This document shows, in pieces, positions 15,613-23,386 of a DNA stretch of 64,000 nucleotides. How positions within the stretch are numbered: the first letter of the stretch is position 1; each line of letters opens with the position of its first letter. Source of the stretch: Geomonas subterranea (GTDB lineage: Bacteria; Desulfobacterota; Desulfuromonadia; Geobacterales; Geobacteraceae); assembly GCF_019063845.1 (NCBI RefSeq), contig NZ_CP077683.1, positions 2,418,001 to 2,482,000 on the forward strand, in the 5' to 3' direction. Under the pieces are notes generated by a model. That model worked only from the letters and a program-made list of their open reading frames with translations, was not told the origin of the DNA and made no database searches. The translations under genes were made by a program, and so were the position numbers.

Positions 15613-16992
15613 CTAGACCTGGAAGTAGAGTGTCCCCCCCTTCCCTGCCTGCTCCGCGCTCCAAATCCGTCCCCGATGCAGGTTTATGATCCGCTGGACC
15701 GTTGCCAGGCCGATGCCGCAGCGGCTTCGCTCCGGCCCGCTCACGCCGGCCGCCGTCTCGCCCAGGGTGGCGGTGAGCCTGGGACCGTTGTCGCTCACGT
15801 AGCAACTGCGCTCCCCTTCTACCTGCGCCGTCCCGAACCTGACCACGGGGTGTTTCACGCCGATGGTGCTGTGCCAGGCGTTCTCCAGCAGCTGCTCCAT
15901 CGCAAGGCGGAGCATCTCCCTGTCCCCGGTGACCGTCACCCCGTCCTCGATCCGGAAGTCAACCGGGTGCTGGGCGTGGTCGCGAAGCTGCGCCGCGATC
16001 TCCGACGCCATCGCGCTCAGGTCCACCTCCACCGGCTGCAGCTCCGCCCCCGTTAGCGCGGTCATGCGCTCGAGGGCGGCGATGGCCCCGGAAAGCTCCA
16101 GCGCAGCCGTCCTGATGTTCTCCAGGAGCTCGCGCACGGGAGGGTCGAGCTGGCTTTGGTTTAGCTTGTGCAACCTGCCGCAGTCCCCGCTGATCCGTGC
16201 CAGCCGCGCCCCAAAGTCATGGGACACCGCCTGACCGATCCCCTCGAGTTCGGCCGTGCGGGCTTCCAGCTCGACCTTGATCGTCCTGAGCCGGTTTTCC
16301 GCCTGCACCCTCGTGGTAAGATCCAGTCCGATGATCCAGTTCACCCACCCGGTGATGGGCACGTAATGCGAGAGGTTTGACCATGACATGAGCTTGGGGG
16401 AACCATCCTTGCAGCGGAGGTTCCATTCCCGTCCCCGGTAGTCTCCCCCCTGCGGCGGGTGCGCCGACACCACATCCTCGCGCAGTTCCCCGTCGACCTG
16501 GAGCAGTTCCAGCATCGGCTTACCCATCACCTCTTCCACCCGGTAGCCGGTCACCCGCTCGAACTCGTGGTTGCAGGCAGCCAGACGGTCGCCGTTGTCA
16601 AAGGCCATCATGACCACGGGGAGGTGCTGCAGGATGGTCTGCAGACGCCTGCGGTTGGCAAGGAGAGCCTCGTCCTTCTCGTGGATCTCCTGTTCGCTGG
16701 CCCGCAGGGTGTCCTCTTCCTGCCAGTTCTCGTAGATCTTGCGCGCCAGGGCCGCGTAGGCCTGCTCGAGTTCCTGTTTGAGCCGCCCGCTTTCCGCCTC
16801 CACCATGGCCATGCGCTGCGATGCGGCCAGGAATACGTCAAGCTCGCATACCGCCGCCTTCTTGCGCGGCTGAAGCCCCGGGGGATGAAAAGGGGGTTCT
16901 CGCACACTTTTCCGCCGCTGACCAGGCCGGGGTGCATGCGGGCCAGTTCCAGCAGCAGTTCCGGGTTGAACAGCCGCCGGTCGTACAGGCAC
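15613..16992 (-). CDS. PAS-histidine kinase part of a frameshifted MEDS-PAS-kinase gene
   Basis: This frame encodes a coiled-coil linker, a PAS domain (ILQHLPVVMMAFDNGDR to about LDLTTRVQAENR), an H-box (GQAVSHDFGARL) and an HATPase_c domain (LLENAWHS, VSDNGPRL, CGIGLATVQRII). The first ~36 residues from the upstream ATG are probably not real. Meaningful sequence begins PPGLQPRKKAAVCEL, which continues the MEDS domain read in the neighbouring frame if one C is added to the C5 run at 16880-16884. An independent start could be ATG at 16812. Interpretation: one gene, 15613-17456, interrupted by a one-base deletion or sequencing error. Confidence 0.8.
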   Translation of the reverse strand: MPVRPAAVQPGTAAGTGPHAPRPGQRRKSVREPPFHPPGLQPRKKAAVCELDVFLAASQRMAMVEAESGRLKQELEQAYAALARKIYENWQEEDTLRASEQEIHEKDEALLANRRRLQTILQHLPVVMMAFDNGDRLAACNHEFERVTGYRVEEVMGKPMLELLQVDGELREDVVSAHPPQGGDYRGREWNLRCKDGSPKLMSWSNLSHYVPITGWVNWIIGLDLTTRVQAENRLRTIKVELEARTAELEGIGQAVSHDFGARLARISGDCGRLHKLNQSQLDPPVRELLENIRTAALELSGAIAALERMTALTGAELQPVEVDLSAMASEIAAQLRDHAQHPVDFRIEDGVTVTGDREMLRLAMEQLLENAWHSTIGVKHPVVRFGTAQVEGERSCYVSDNGPRLTATLGETAAGVSGPERSRCGIGLATVQRIINLHRGRIWSAEQAGKGGTLYFQV

Positions 16993-17456
16993 AAAAGGGC
17001 CGTGTCCTGCTCGGAGGCGAACACGGTCAGGTCGCGCTCGAACCGGTGCAAAAGCTCAAGCGATCTCTCGTCCTTCACGGCCCAGCCCATGTCGCAGATG
17101 ATGCGGGTCCCGCTGAAACCCTCGGCAGCGGCGCCGGCGCAGATGTTGCGCAACAGTTCCATGACCCGCTCCTGCTTGAAGGTCCCCCCCCTGAGCCAGG
17201 TCTGCTTGACGGGCAGCAGGATCAGCGCACCGCCGTCCTGCTTCTGCGCGTCGACTATGTTCTGCAGCAGCCGCTCCAGTTTTTGCGCGGCGGCGTGCAG
17301 GTACACGCAGCGCTCCCCGATCGCCACCCCTTTCTGGATGAACGGAAGCACCAGGTTTAACACCTCCGGGTCATCCTGGTACAACAGGCAGAGGTGATCG
17401 TGGCTGTTGACCGCTCCAATGTCCGCTATTTCGGCGCTGCGCTTCTCTTCTTCCAT
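16608..17456 (-). CDS. MEDS sensory domain, 5' part of the frameshifted kinase gene
   Basis: Residues 15-190 match the MEDS (DcmR-type) sensory domain: SHDHLCLLYQDDPEVLNLVLPFI, IGERCVYL, a central GTRIICDMGWA and the closing CLYDRRLFNPELLLELARMHPGLV followed by ENPLFIP. MEDS domains are usually followed in frame by a PAS-kinase module. Here the frame runs into arginine-rich nonsense after ENPLFIPRGF (near 16880), and the expected continuation is found one base out of phase. The last ~90 residues of this frame are therefore probably not functional sequence. Confidence 0.75.
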   Translation of the reverse strand: MEEEKRSAEIADIGAVNSHDHLCLLYQDDPEVLNLVLPFIQKGVAIGERCVYLHAAAQKLERLLQNIVDAQKQDGGALILLPVKQTWLRGGTFKQERVMELLRNICAGAAAEGFSGTRIICDMGWAVKDERSLELLHRFERDLTVFASEQDTALLCLYDRRLFNPELLLELARMHPGLVSGGKVCENPLFIPRGFSRARRRRYASLTYSWPHRSAWPWWRRKAGGSNRNSSRPTRPWRARSTRTGRKRTPCGPANRRSTRRTRLSLPTAGVCRPSCSTSPWS

Positions 17457-17590
17457 CTGGGGTCATCTCCTCGCTCGATGGACATTAAAAAACACCAACA
17501 CAATATACTGGAACGGAACAGCATTGCAATAACGGCCGGGGCGAATTTAGCGTCTGACGGGGTCGGAAGTCGTGCGGTAAAGCGGTTTTT

Positions 17591-17604
17591 TTGACCGAGG
17601 TCAA
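17591..17604 (+). promoter_or_regulatory. FNR/CRP-type palindrome TTGACC-GA-GGTCAA
   Basis: A perfect 14-base palindrome centred about 75 bases upstream of the HypA-like small gene. Its form (TTGAC, two-base centre, GTCAA) resembles sites of the CRP/FNR superfamily. If it occupied the -41.5 position, transcription would start near 17639, and a weak -10-like CATGCTAG lies at 17623-17630. It sits in the divergent gap with the MEDS-kinase gene. The binding protein is unknown. Confidence 0.5.
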
Positions 17605-17672
17605 GGCGGGCAGGAACGGCGCCATGCTAGCGTGCGGCACGCTGGTGATCCAAAAGGAACAAGGGAGGAAAG

Positions 17673-17957
17673 ATGTGCGATTGCGGTTCGGGTAGTGGCT
17701 TAAGGGGCGGCGGCCCCTACGCTACGGGAAAGGAACTGGTTGAGTTTGTGCTGGCGGCACATGGCGGGCGGGTGGCCTGCTCGCCGCTGCCTAACGCGTT
17801 GCAGGTGCGGTGTCAGGAGTGCGACAAGGAGTTCGTGCTGCAAACCTTCGTGCAGGGGTGCCCCGCCTGCGGCGGCGTGCACGCGGTGTCCCCGCCGAGG
17901 GCCAATGATCCCGCGGCGGTGCAGTACGCGGGGGCTGACTTCGGCGCGGCCGCGTAA
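17673..17957 (+). CDS. small protein with HypA-like zinc ribbon
   Basis: 94 residues, not assignable to a named family by eye. The N-terminus is MCDCGSGSG (Cys2, Cys4). The middle has Cys47-x2-Cys50-x12-Cys63-x2-Cys66, the same spacing as the zinc site of HypA in this window, and nearby residues agree: CDKEFVLQTFVQGCPACG here against CHGEFPLQSLFSPCPGCG in HypA. The HypA N-terminal nickel motif (MHEMS) is absent. AGGGAGG lies before the ATG. It is divergent from the MEDS-kinase genes and follows a CRP/FNR-type palindrome. A role in metal handling or redox sensing is inference. Confidence 0.75.
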   Translation: MCDCGSGSGLRGGGPYATGKELVEFVLAAHGGRVACSPLPNALQVRCQECDKEFVLQTFVQGCPACGGVHAVSPPRANDPAAVQYAGADFGAAA

Positions 17958-18010
17958 GGAATAGCGGCTGCGGTGGGCGGTGCCCCACGGCGGCCAGAAA
18001 TACGTTCGCC

Positions 18011-18112
18011 TTCCCCCTCTCCCTCAGGGAGAGGGGCGGGGTGAGGGCGCCGCCATGGGCTCTCTTCTCGCTGCGGGGCACGCCCCCTCCCCCCCTCTCC
18101 CGTAAGGCGGGG
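18011..18112. repeat. REP-like GC palindromes
   Basis: CCCCCTCTCCCTCAGGGAG with a GGGGTGAGGGCG tail at about 18011-18049, and an opposite partial copy (CCCCCCTCTCCCGTAAGGCG) to about 18112. It lies in the gap between the convergent small zinc protein and the methyltransferase. Confidence 0.55.
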
Positions 18113-18153
18113 AAGAGCCGGGGGCGGTTGGAACTGTTACTTGGAGGTACCTG

Positions 18154-18876
18154 TCACCGGCGGGACTGTCGTTTCGGGCGCCCTTCCGGACGCGATTCGG
18201 GACGGGACGCCAGGCGGGCCAGGTAGACCACGTGGCGCAGCCCCCCCCGGCCGGGACGGTCGCAGGTAACCGAGAAACCGGCCTGGCGCAGGCGCTTGTC
18301 GAAGCCCTGGTCGTAGTTTTCCCCCCAGACGGCGAACACGCCGCCAGGCTTTAGGGCCCCCTTGCTCATTTCGATGGCGATCTCGCCGTAGAGCGGGTCC
18401 ATGACCTTGTCGGTCCTGGCATGAGGCCCGGTGTAGAGGTCGAGCACGATGGCGTCGAAGCGGCTTTTCCCCATCGCGCTTCTCCTTATGACATCGGCCA
18501 CGTTGGCGATCTCCACCTCGACGCGTGGATCATCGGCCGCCCCGGCGGTGAGAGGCGCCAGCGGTCCGCGGCACCACTGCAGCACCACCGGGTTCAGTTC
18601 CGCGACCAGCACGCTCGCCTTCTCCGGCAACTGGTCCAGCACCGCCCGCAGGGTGATGGCCATTCCGAGCCCCCCCACCAGCACACGAGGCGCCGCCTCG
18701 TTTTTCAAGTGCCCGCAGGCGACCTCTCCCAACGCCACCTCCGAGCGGTGCAGCGAGCTGTTCATCAGCACGAGGCCGTTCACGGTGATGAGAAAATCCC
18801 GTTCCCCACGCTGTCTCAGTTCCAGGACCCCGTCTCCGGTAGTCACGCTTTGCAATACTTTCCAGGGTACGGCCAT
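18154..18876 (-). CDS. spermidine-synthase-like SAM-dependent methyltransferase
   Basis: 240 residues with a class I Rossmann fold: VLVGGLGMAITLRAVLDQLP (motif I) around residue 66, ELNPVVLQWC for the acidic ribose-binding region, and DAIVLDLYTGP near residue 142. The family is the SpeE-like group found without SpeD, so polyamine synthesis is not proven. The C-terminus is a basic tail rich in RPESRPEGR repeats. It lies 18 bases after rsgA in the same direction. Confidence 0.75.
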   Translation of the reverse strand: MAVPWKVLQSVTTGDGVLELRQRGERDFLITVNGLVLMNSSLHRSEVALGEVACGHLKNEAAPRVLVGGLGMAITLRAVLDQLPEKASVLVAELNPVVLQWCRGPLAPLTAGAADDPRVEVEIANVADVIRRSAMGKSRFDAIVLDLYTGPHARTDKVMDPLYGEIAIEMSKGALKPGGVFAVWGENYDQGFDKRLRQAGFSVTCDRPGRGGLRHVVYLARLASRPESRPEGRPKRQSRR

Positions 18877-18894
18877 GTATCTCCTCTTTACTCT

Positions 18895-19815
18895 CTATTT
18901 CTTCCAGTTGCGCCGCTGCGCCGCCTCTTCCAGGGCCTCGACCTCGGCCAGCAGGACCAGGTAGGTGAGGTAACGCTCCTCGCTGATGGTCCCCGACCCG
19001 ACCTCGTCACGCACCGCGCATCCCGGTTCCTGGCGATGGCGGCAGTCGTTGAAGCGACACCGGTGGTCCCGAAGCGCTTCGAAGCCGGGGAACCAGGCGG
19101 CGAGTTCGGGAGCGGTGATGTCCACCAGCCCGAAATCACGAAAGCCCGGGGTATCGACCAGTTCGCCACCGCCGGGAAGGGCGTGCAGGGAAGATACCGT
19201 GGTGGTGTGCCTGCCGGTCCAGTTGTAATCGGAGAGCGCCCCCACCTTCAGGTTGAGCTCGGGGCAAAGCGCGTTCATCAGCGAGCTCTTTCCGACGCCC
19301 GTAGTACCGACGAAGGCGCCGCGGTGCCCCTGGCGCAGATAGTCGCGCAACGGCTCCATGCCGGCACCGGTGGCGGCGCTCAAGGGGAAGATGGGGAGGA
19401 TGCCGCCGTAGACGCTGCCGGTCGCCCTGCTCTGCTCTTCGGCCTCGGCGAGATCGCACTTGTTGCAGACGACGAAGGGGGCGAGCCCCGCGGCGCGGGC
19501 GGCGACGATGGCGCGGTCCAGGAATCCCGATGGGGTGCCGGGGGCGAGCACTATGCCGAGCACGTCGAGGTTGGCGGCCAGGAGGTGAATGCCGCCCCGG
19601 GCGTCGCGCCTGCTCAGCTCGGTCCTTCTCGCAAGCCTGGTCAGCACCTCGCCCGACACCGTGACCTGGTCCCCGACGACGTGCCCCGAGTTGCGCTTCA
19701 CCTTCACCATGCGCCGCTCGCCCGTCTCGAAGAGCACCTCGACCGCCACTCCGAAATGGGAGACGACGAGTCCCTGCTCGGCCTCGTCCTTCCCGTGCTG
19801 ATTTTTGTTCCCCAT
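18895..19815 (-). CDS. rsgA: RsgA, ribosome small-subunit-dependent GTPase
   Basis: A circularly permuted GTPase that acts late in 30S maturation. The order is as expected: N-terminal OB-fold region (VKRNSGHVVGDQV), NKCD (G4), GTTGVGKSSLMNAL (G1), TGRHTTT (G2), DTPGFRDFG (G3) and a zinc site with HRCRFNDCRHRQEPGCAV. The start was set at the ATG (MGNKNQHGK) with GGAGG six bases upstream; 306 residues. Preceded by a TTGACA-N17-TACTCT promoter. Confidence 0.95.
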   Translation of the reverse strand: MGNKNQHGKDEAEQGLVVSHFGVAVEVLFETGERRMVKVKRNSGHVVGDQVTVSGEVLTRLARRTELSRRDARGGIHLLAANLDVLGIVLAPGTPSGFLDRAIVAARAAGLAPFVVCNKCDLAEAEEQSRATGSVYGGILPIFPLSAATGAGMEPLRDYLRQGHRGAFVGTTGVGKSSLMNALCPELNLKVGALSDYNWTGRHTTTVSSLHALPGGGELVDTPGFRDFGLVDITAPELAAWFPGFEALRDHRCRFNDCRHRQEPGCAVRDEVGSGTISEERYLTYLVLLAEVEALEEAAQRRNWKK

Positions 19816-19870
19816 ACCCCTCCATGACCGAGTATCGATTGCGCCGCGGCTGGCTTTCAGACAGGCTCCG

Positions 19871-19899
19871 AGAGTACGGCAGGAGCAGAAAGTTGTCAA
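19871..19899 (-). promoter_or_regulatory. sigma-70 promoter of rsgA
   Basis: On the minus strand TTGACA (19899-19894), a 17-base spacer and TACTCT (19876-19871). It lies 56 bases upstream of the rsgA ATG. Confidence 0.65.
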
Positions 19900-19951
19900 C
19901 TAAAGCAAGTTCGCGCCGATATATGGGACAGATGCACGAGGTGACACCCGG

Positions 19952-19980
19952 TTGACACACGGGCCCTTTTGCACCATAGT
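19952..19980 (+). promoter_or_regulatory. sigma-70 promoter of the downstream membrane protein gene
   Basis: TTGACA, 17-base spacer, CATAGT on the plus strand. The predicted start near 19987 leaves a leader of about 130 bases before the ATG at 20119. Confidence 0.6.
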
Positions 19981-20118
19981 TTGCCTTATGTCAGACTTGA
20001 CACGGCACGGTGCCAGAGTGCCGGCTTCCTACTTGAGCGAAGGGCGACTAAACGCCCCTCACATAGAGATCCGACCGGATGCAGGAACATCGCAAGAGGG
20101 CATCCAAAGGTGGCAGCC

Positions 20119-20556
20119 ATGAGTAAAGAGACAGTCGACGAAGCGATCGAAATGTACGTGAAGGAACGGATGGCGAAAGGCAAGGAGAAGGCCATCACCC
20201 ATTTCCTGGCCAGCCTCTACCTGAAGGAACAAAGCGAAGGGATCATCGAGTGCATGCGCAGGGTGCGGGGCATGACCCGTTACTACATCGATCTCACCAA
20301 GGTGATGCTGAACCCGTTCAAGGGGCCCGAGATGGCCTGGCTGTTCTCCATGATCAACATCGCCGCCTACGCCTGCTTCCTGATCTCGGTCGAGGAGCAG
20401 AGGCCCCTGGGCATCGCGCTGCTCGCGGGGACGCTGGTGAACGGAGGCTACCTGATCCACAACATGACCAAAAAGTGGTGTGACCTGCACGTAATGCTGG
20501 CCATCTACGACGAAATCGTTCAGATCGCCGACCACGAACTGGAAACGCTGGCCTGA
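20119..20556 (+). CDS. conserved small membrane protein of unknown function
   Basis: 145 residues. The N-terminal half is charged and helical (SKETVDEAIEMYVKERMAKGKEKAI is the opening region); two hydrophobic segments around MAWLFSMINIAAYACFLIS and LGIALLAGTLVNGGYLI suggest a helical hairpin in the membrane, followed by a short soluble tail. No family recognised. The start was chosen at the ATG after AAAGGTGG. Its 3' end overlaps the 3' end of the convergent HAD gene by 37 bases. Confidence 0.75.
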   Translation: MSKETVDEAIEMYVKERMAKGKEKAITHFLASLYLKEQSEGIIECMRRVRGMTRYYIDLTKVMLNPFKGPEMAWLFSMINIAAYACFLISVEEQRPLGIALLAGTLVNGGYLIHNMTKKWCDLHVMLAIYDEIVQIADHELETLA

Positions 20557-21164
20557 CGCAGCGCAACGGCCAACTCGGCAAGGCTCGCCACCGCGATGTC
20601 GGTAAGTTCGGGCCAGCGGAAGGCGCGGGCCGGGTCGACGTGAATGGTGCCGGCGCCGGCCGCGCGGCCGGTCTGAAGATCGAAGGCATAATCACCTACC
20701 ATCACCAGTGCCGCCGGGGGGACTCCCCAGCGGCACGCCAGTTTGTGGATGCCGTCCGGGTCAGGTTTCGCCCGCGCGTCGTCCCGCCCCAGCACGTCCC
20801 CCTCCCCGATGAACGGAATGAGCCCGATGCGCGACAGGGTGGTCAGCGCGTTCTCCCTGGTGTTCCGGGTGAGTACGCCGATCCGGGTGCCGCGCTCATG
20901 CAGGAGCCGCAAAAGTTCCAGCGCCCCATCGGCAGGTTCCGTCCGCCCCGCCAGCTCTTCCTCTATGGACTGCAAAAGCGCCCGGGCCCGCATCCCCTCC
21001 GCCTCCGGCAGCCCCTCCAGGTGCCCCAGGATGTCGCTCCCATGCGGAACGCCCAGCACGTTCCTGATGTGGACGAAGTCGTGGATGGCAACGGTGAGGG
21101 TCCCGTCCAGGTCGAAGACCCAATGCCTTTTCCGCAATATCCCCTGCCGGCTGTCGTTTTCCAT
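20520..21164 (-). CDS. HAD-superfamily hydrolase (phosphoglycolate-phosphatase-like)
   Basis: 214 residues. The HAD motifs are complete: VFDLDGTLT (nucleophile Asp), LTRNTREN (Thr/Ser motif II), KPDPDG (Lys) and MVGDYAFDLQTGRAAG (acidic motif IV). The cap between motifs I and II is helical and small. A Gph/YqaB-like phosphatase is most likely, substrate unknown. Convergent with the small membrane protein gene, whose end it overlaps. Confidence 0.85.
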   Translation of the reverse strand: MENDSRQGILRKRHWVFDLDGTLTVAIHDFVHIRNVLGVPHGSDILGHLEGLPEAEGMRARALLQSIEEELAGRTEPADGALELLRLLHERGTRIGVLTRNTRENALTTLSRIGLIPFIGEGDVLGRDDARAKPDPDGIHKLACRWGVPPAALVMVGDYAFDLQTGRAAGAGTIHVDPARAFRWPELTDIAVASLAELAVALRQASVSSSWSAI

Positions 21165-21205
21165 ACCACCCTTGTAGCAGATCCCGACAGATCTGGAAAG
21201 CCCCG

Positions 21206-23386
21206 CTACCCCTGGACCGGGGCCTGCCCCGGCACGGGCGGCCCGGTCACGGTATCGAGGAAGGCGCCCACCGCGGCGTGCACCTCCTCGGACCCGGCTC
21301 CCGCCAGTATGCCGTGGCGCTTAAGCGGGAACCTCTGGTACGCCTTCTGTTCGCTCCCGAGCATCTCGAAGAGCCGCTGCGAACCGCGCGGGTCGACCAC
21401 CGGGTCCCCCTCGGACTGCAGCACGAGGACCGGCGTCCGGATTCCTGCCAGTTTCGGTTCCAACTCGCTCATGAACCGCTCCATGGCGCGCAGCGCGCTG
21501 ACCGGGATCCTCGTGTAGTTCAGCTCCGGGCGCTCCGGGACGCTCTCCACGAACTCCTTCTTGGCCCACTGGTAGCTGAAGACGTCCATGACCTGATTCC
21601 AGACCGTGACCGCGGGGGCAAAGCGGGAAGAGATGTCCAGAAGCCGCTGCGGCGGGCAGACCGCGAACACCCCCGCCGCGTCCCCCACCCGGCTGGCGCA
21701 GTCCAGCGCCACGCCGCCGCCAAAGGAAAAGCCCCCCACGACGACCCGGTCGCACAACGCCTTCATCAGGGCGTACCCCAGGTCCACCGATTCCACCCAG
21801 TCCTTCCCCTTTCTCAGGGCCAGGTCCTCGGGGGAGGTGCCGTGACCTTTAAGGCGCACCAGGTAGACCCACAGTCCCTTGCGCTGCAGGTAGCGGGCGA
21901 GATCCAGCATCTGCGCCGGGACCGAGAGGAGGCCGTGCACGAGGACGACACCGAGGTTGCGCGAGGTCCCCTTCAGCAGCACGGGCATCCCCACCTCGCT
22001 CTCCTTGCTTTCCCCCTCGCGGAAGTAGTGCCGGTAGTCGTCGTCGAACTCCTCCAGGGCCTGGTGTTCCAGGATCTGTGCCACCTTCTTGCGCACCAGC
22101 CACACCGGGAGCCACGCCGTGAGATGCACCTCGCGCTGCAGCACGGTGAGCGGGAGCACCTCGTTCGCTATGACGCCGATGGGGTTGTCGATCCTGGCCC
22201 GCTGCATCTCGAACGGTGCCGAGAACTTGGCCCGGTCCTTCACCAGTTCCCCGTTCACTTGCACGACCACCCCCTTCTCCAGCGCCAGCTCGCGGAACTC
22301 CCGGTACTTGTGATAGCGGTCATCGGTCAGGAGGGACACCTGGTCGGTGCTGAGGCTCTGGTGGAGCTTGCACTCCATGTTTCTGGGACAGAGCTTGGTC
22401 AGGAGAAAGGCTCTGCGCCGGAAGTCATCCTCGTCGATGGCCTTGAACGGGTAGGCCCGCAAAAGCGACGCGAAGAGATGGTCGTGGTTGACCGTGGTGA
22501 GGTCGTAGATGCTGCTCATGTAGCGCTGCATCAGGCGGTTCGCCTCTCTCTTCATCTCCGACAGCGACGGAAGGCGGTCGTCGAAGCCGTAGCTGGCGGT
22601 GGATACGATATCGGCCTCTACCGTCCTGCTCTTCAGGTAGGCGGAGGGGTCGATGGGGCTTCCGAAGCGGATGTCAATGTCCACGCCGGAAAGGAGCATG
22701 CTCCCCTCGGTGAGTACCTCCTCCTTCAGATGCTGGGGGGCCTCCCGCAGGAAGAGCTCGGTGAGGCGACTGAGCGCATTCTCCCGCGCGCGCAGCGGGT
22801 AGTAGGTGATGTTGACCGGTACGAGGTGGCACTTCCCCTTCTTAAGCGGCCCGAGGTCGGGGATCTGGAACATCCCCTGCAGCCGCGCGACCTCCTCCGG
22901 CGCCACCCCCTGGAGCCTCAGCATCCTCTGGCGGTAGAACTCGGTGCGCAAGGCGAGCGTGGCGGCGCCGGAACGGGGGCGCACCCCGCTTGAGGGAAGC
23001 AACATCCTCTTTCTGAACAGTTCCTTGTCCTTCACCATTCTCCCCTCGGGGAAGATGATCCAGCTCGCCTCCCCGGTGAGCAGGGTCTTGACGATGACCC
23101 GGTCGCGATCCGGGTTTTTCGTGGAGACCGCCCCCATCAGGTCCAGAAAGCGTCCCAGCGGTCCCGCGAAGAGGGACGAGTCCGCCAGGGACCAGACCGG
23201 CACCCGGGTCAGGCGGTAGATGTGGTAGGGGAGCAGCACGGTCTCGATCCGGGTGAAGTGGTTCACGACGAAGATGACCGAGCCTTCCGGGATGTTCTCC
23301 TTGCCGTGGACGTTCACCCGCAGCTTGGAGAACCCCTGCAGCATCGCGATCATCCGGCCGGTGGCGAGGTATGCCTTGCGGTTCAT
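21206..23386 (-). CDS. PlsC-type acyltransferase fused to an alpha/beta hydrolase
   Basis: 726 residues with two enzymes. Residues ~30-130 form a PlsC/glycerolipid acyltransferase core: VVNHFTRIE (an HX4E variant of the usual HX4D, His43/Glu48) and IFPEGRM (residues ~111-117). A long middle part (~330-470) is not recognised. From ~500 on there is an alpha/beta hydrolase: nucleophile elbow GGFSFGGG, acid SEGDPVVDP and His in KRHGILA. The start was set at MNRKAYLATG, overlapping the stop of the diesterase gene as ATGA; the longer reading upstream is low-complexity. Context suggests phospholipid remodelling (inference). Confidence 0.85.
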   Translation of the reverse strand: MNRKAYLATGRMIAMLQGFSKLRVNVHGKENIPEGSVIFVVNHFTRIETVLLPYHIYRLTRVPVWSLADSSLFAGPLGRFLDLMGAVSTKNPDRDRVIVKTLLTGEASWIIFPEGRMVKDKELFRKRMLLPSSGVRPRSGAATLALRTEFYRQRMLRLQGVAPEEVARLQGMFQIPDLGPLKKGKCHLVPVNITYYPLRARENALSRLTELFLREAPQHLKEEVLTEGSMLLSGVDIDIRFGSPIDPSAYLKSRTVEADIVSTASYGFDDRLPSLSEMKREANRLMQRYMSSIYDLTTVNHDHLFASLLRAYPFKAIDEDDFRRRAFLLTKLCPRNMECKLHQSLSTDQVSLLTDDRYHKYREFRELALEKGVVVQVNGELVKDRAKFSAPFEMQRARIDNPIGVIANEVLPLTVLQREVHLTAWLPVWLVRKKVAQILEHQALEEFDDDYRHYFREGESKESEVGMPVLLKGTSRNLGVVLVHGLLSVPAQMLDLARYLQRKGLWVYLVRLKGHGTSPEDLALRKGKDWVESVDLGYALMKALCDRVVVGGFSFGGGVALDCASRVGDAAGVFAVCPPQRLLDISSRFAPAVTVWNQVMDVFSYQWAKKEFVESVPERPELNYTRIPVSALRAMERFMSELEPKLAGIRTPVLVLQSEGDPVVDPRGSQRLFEMLGSEQKAYQRFPLKRHGILAGAGSEEVHAAVGAFLDTVTGPPVPGQAPVQG

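Noticed and set aside
20520-20556. Overlapping convergent ends of two genes read as an assembly fault
   Set aside because: Both proteins end with plausible C-termini, and short convergent overlaps are common in compact genomes.
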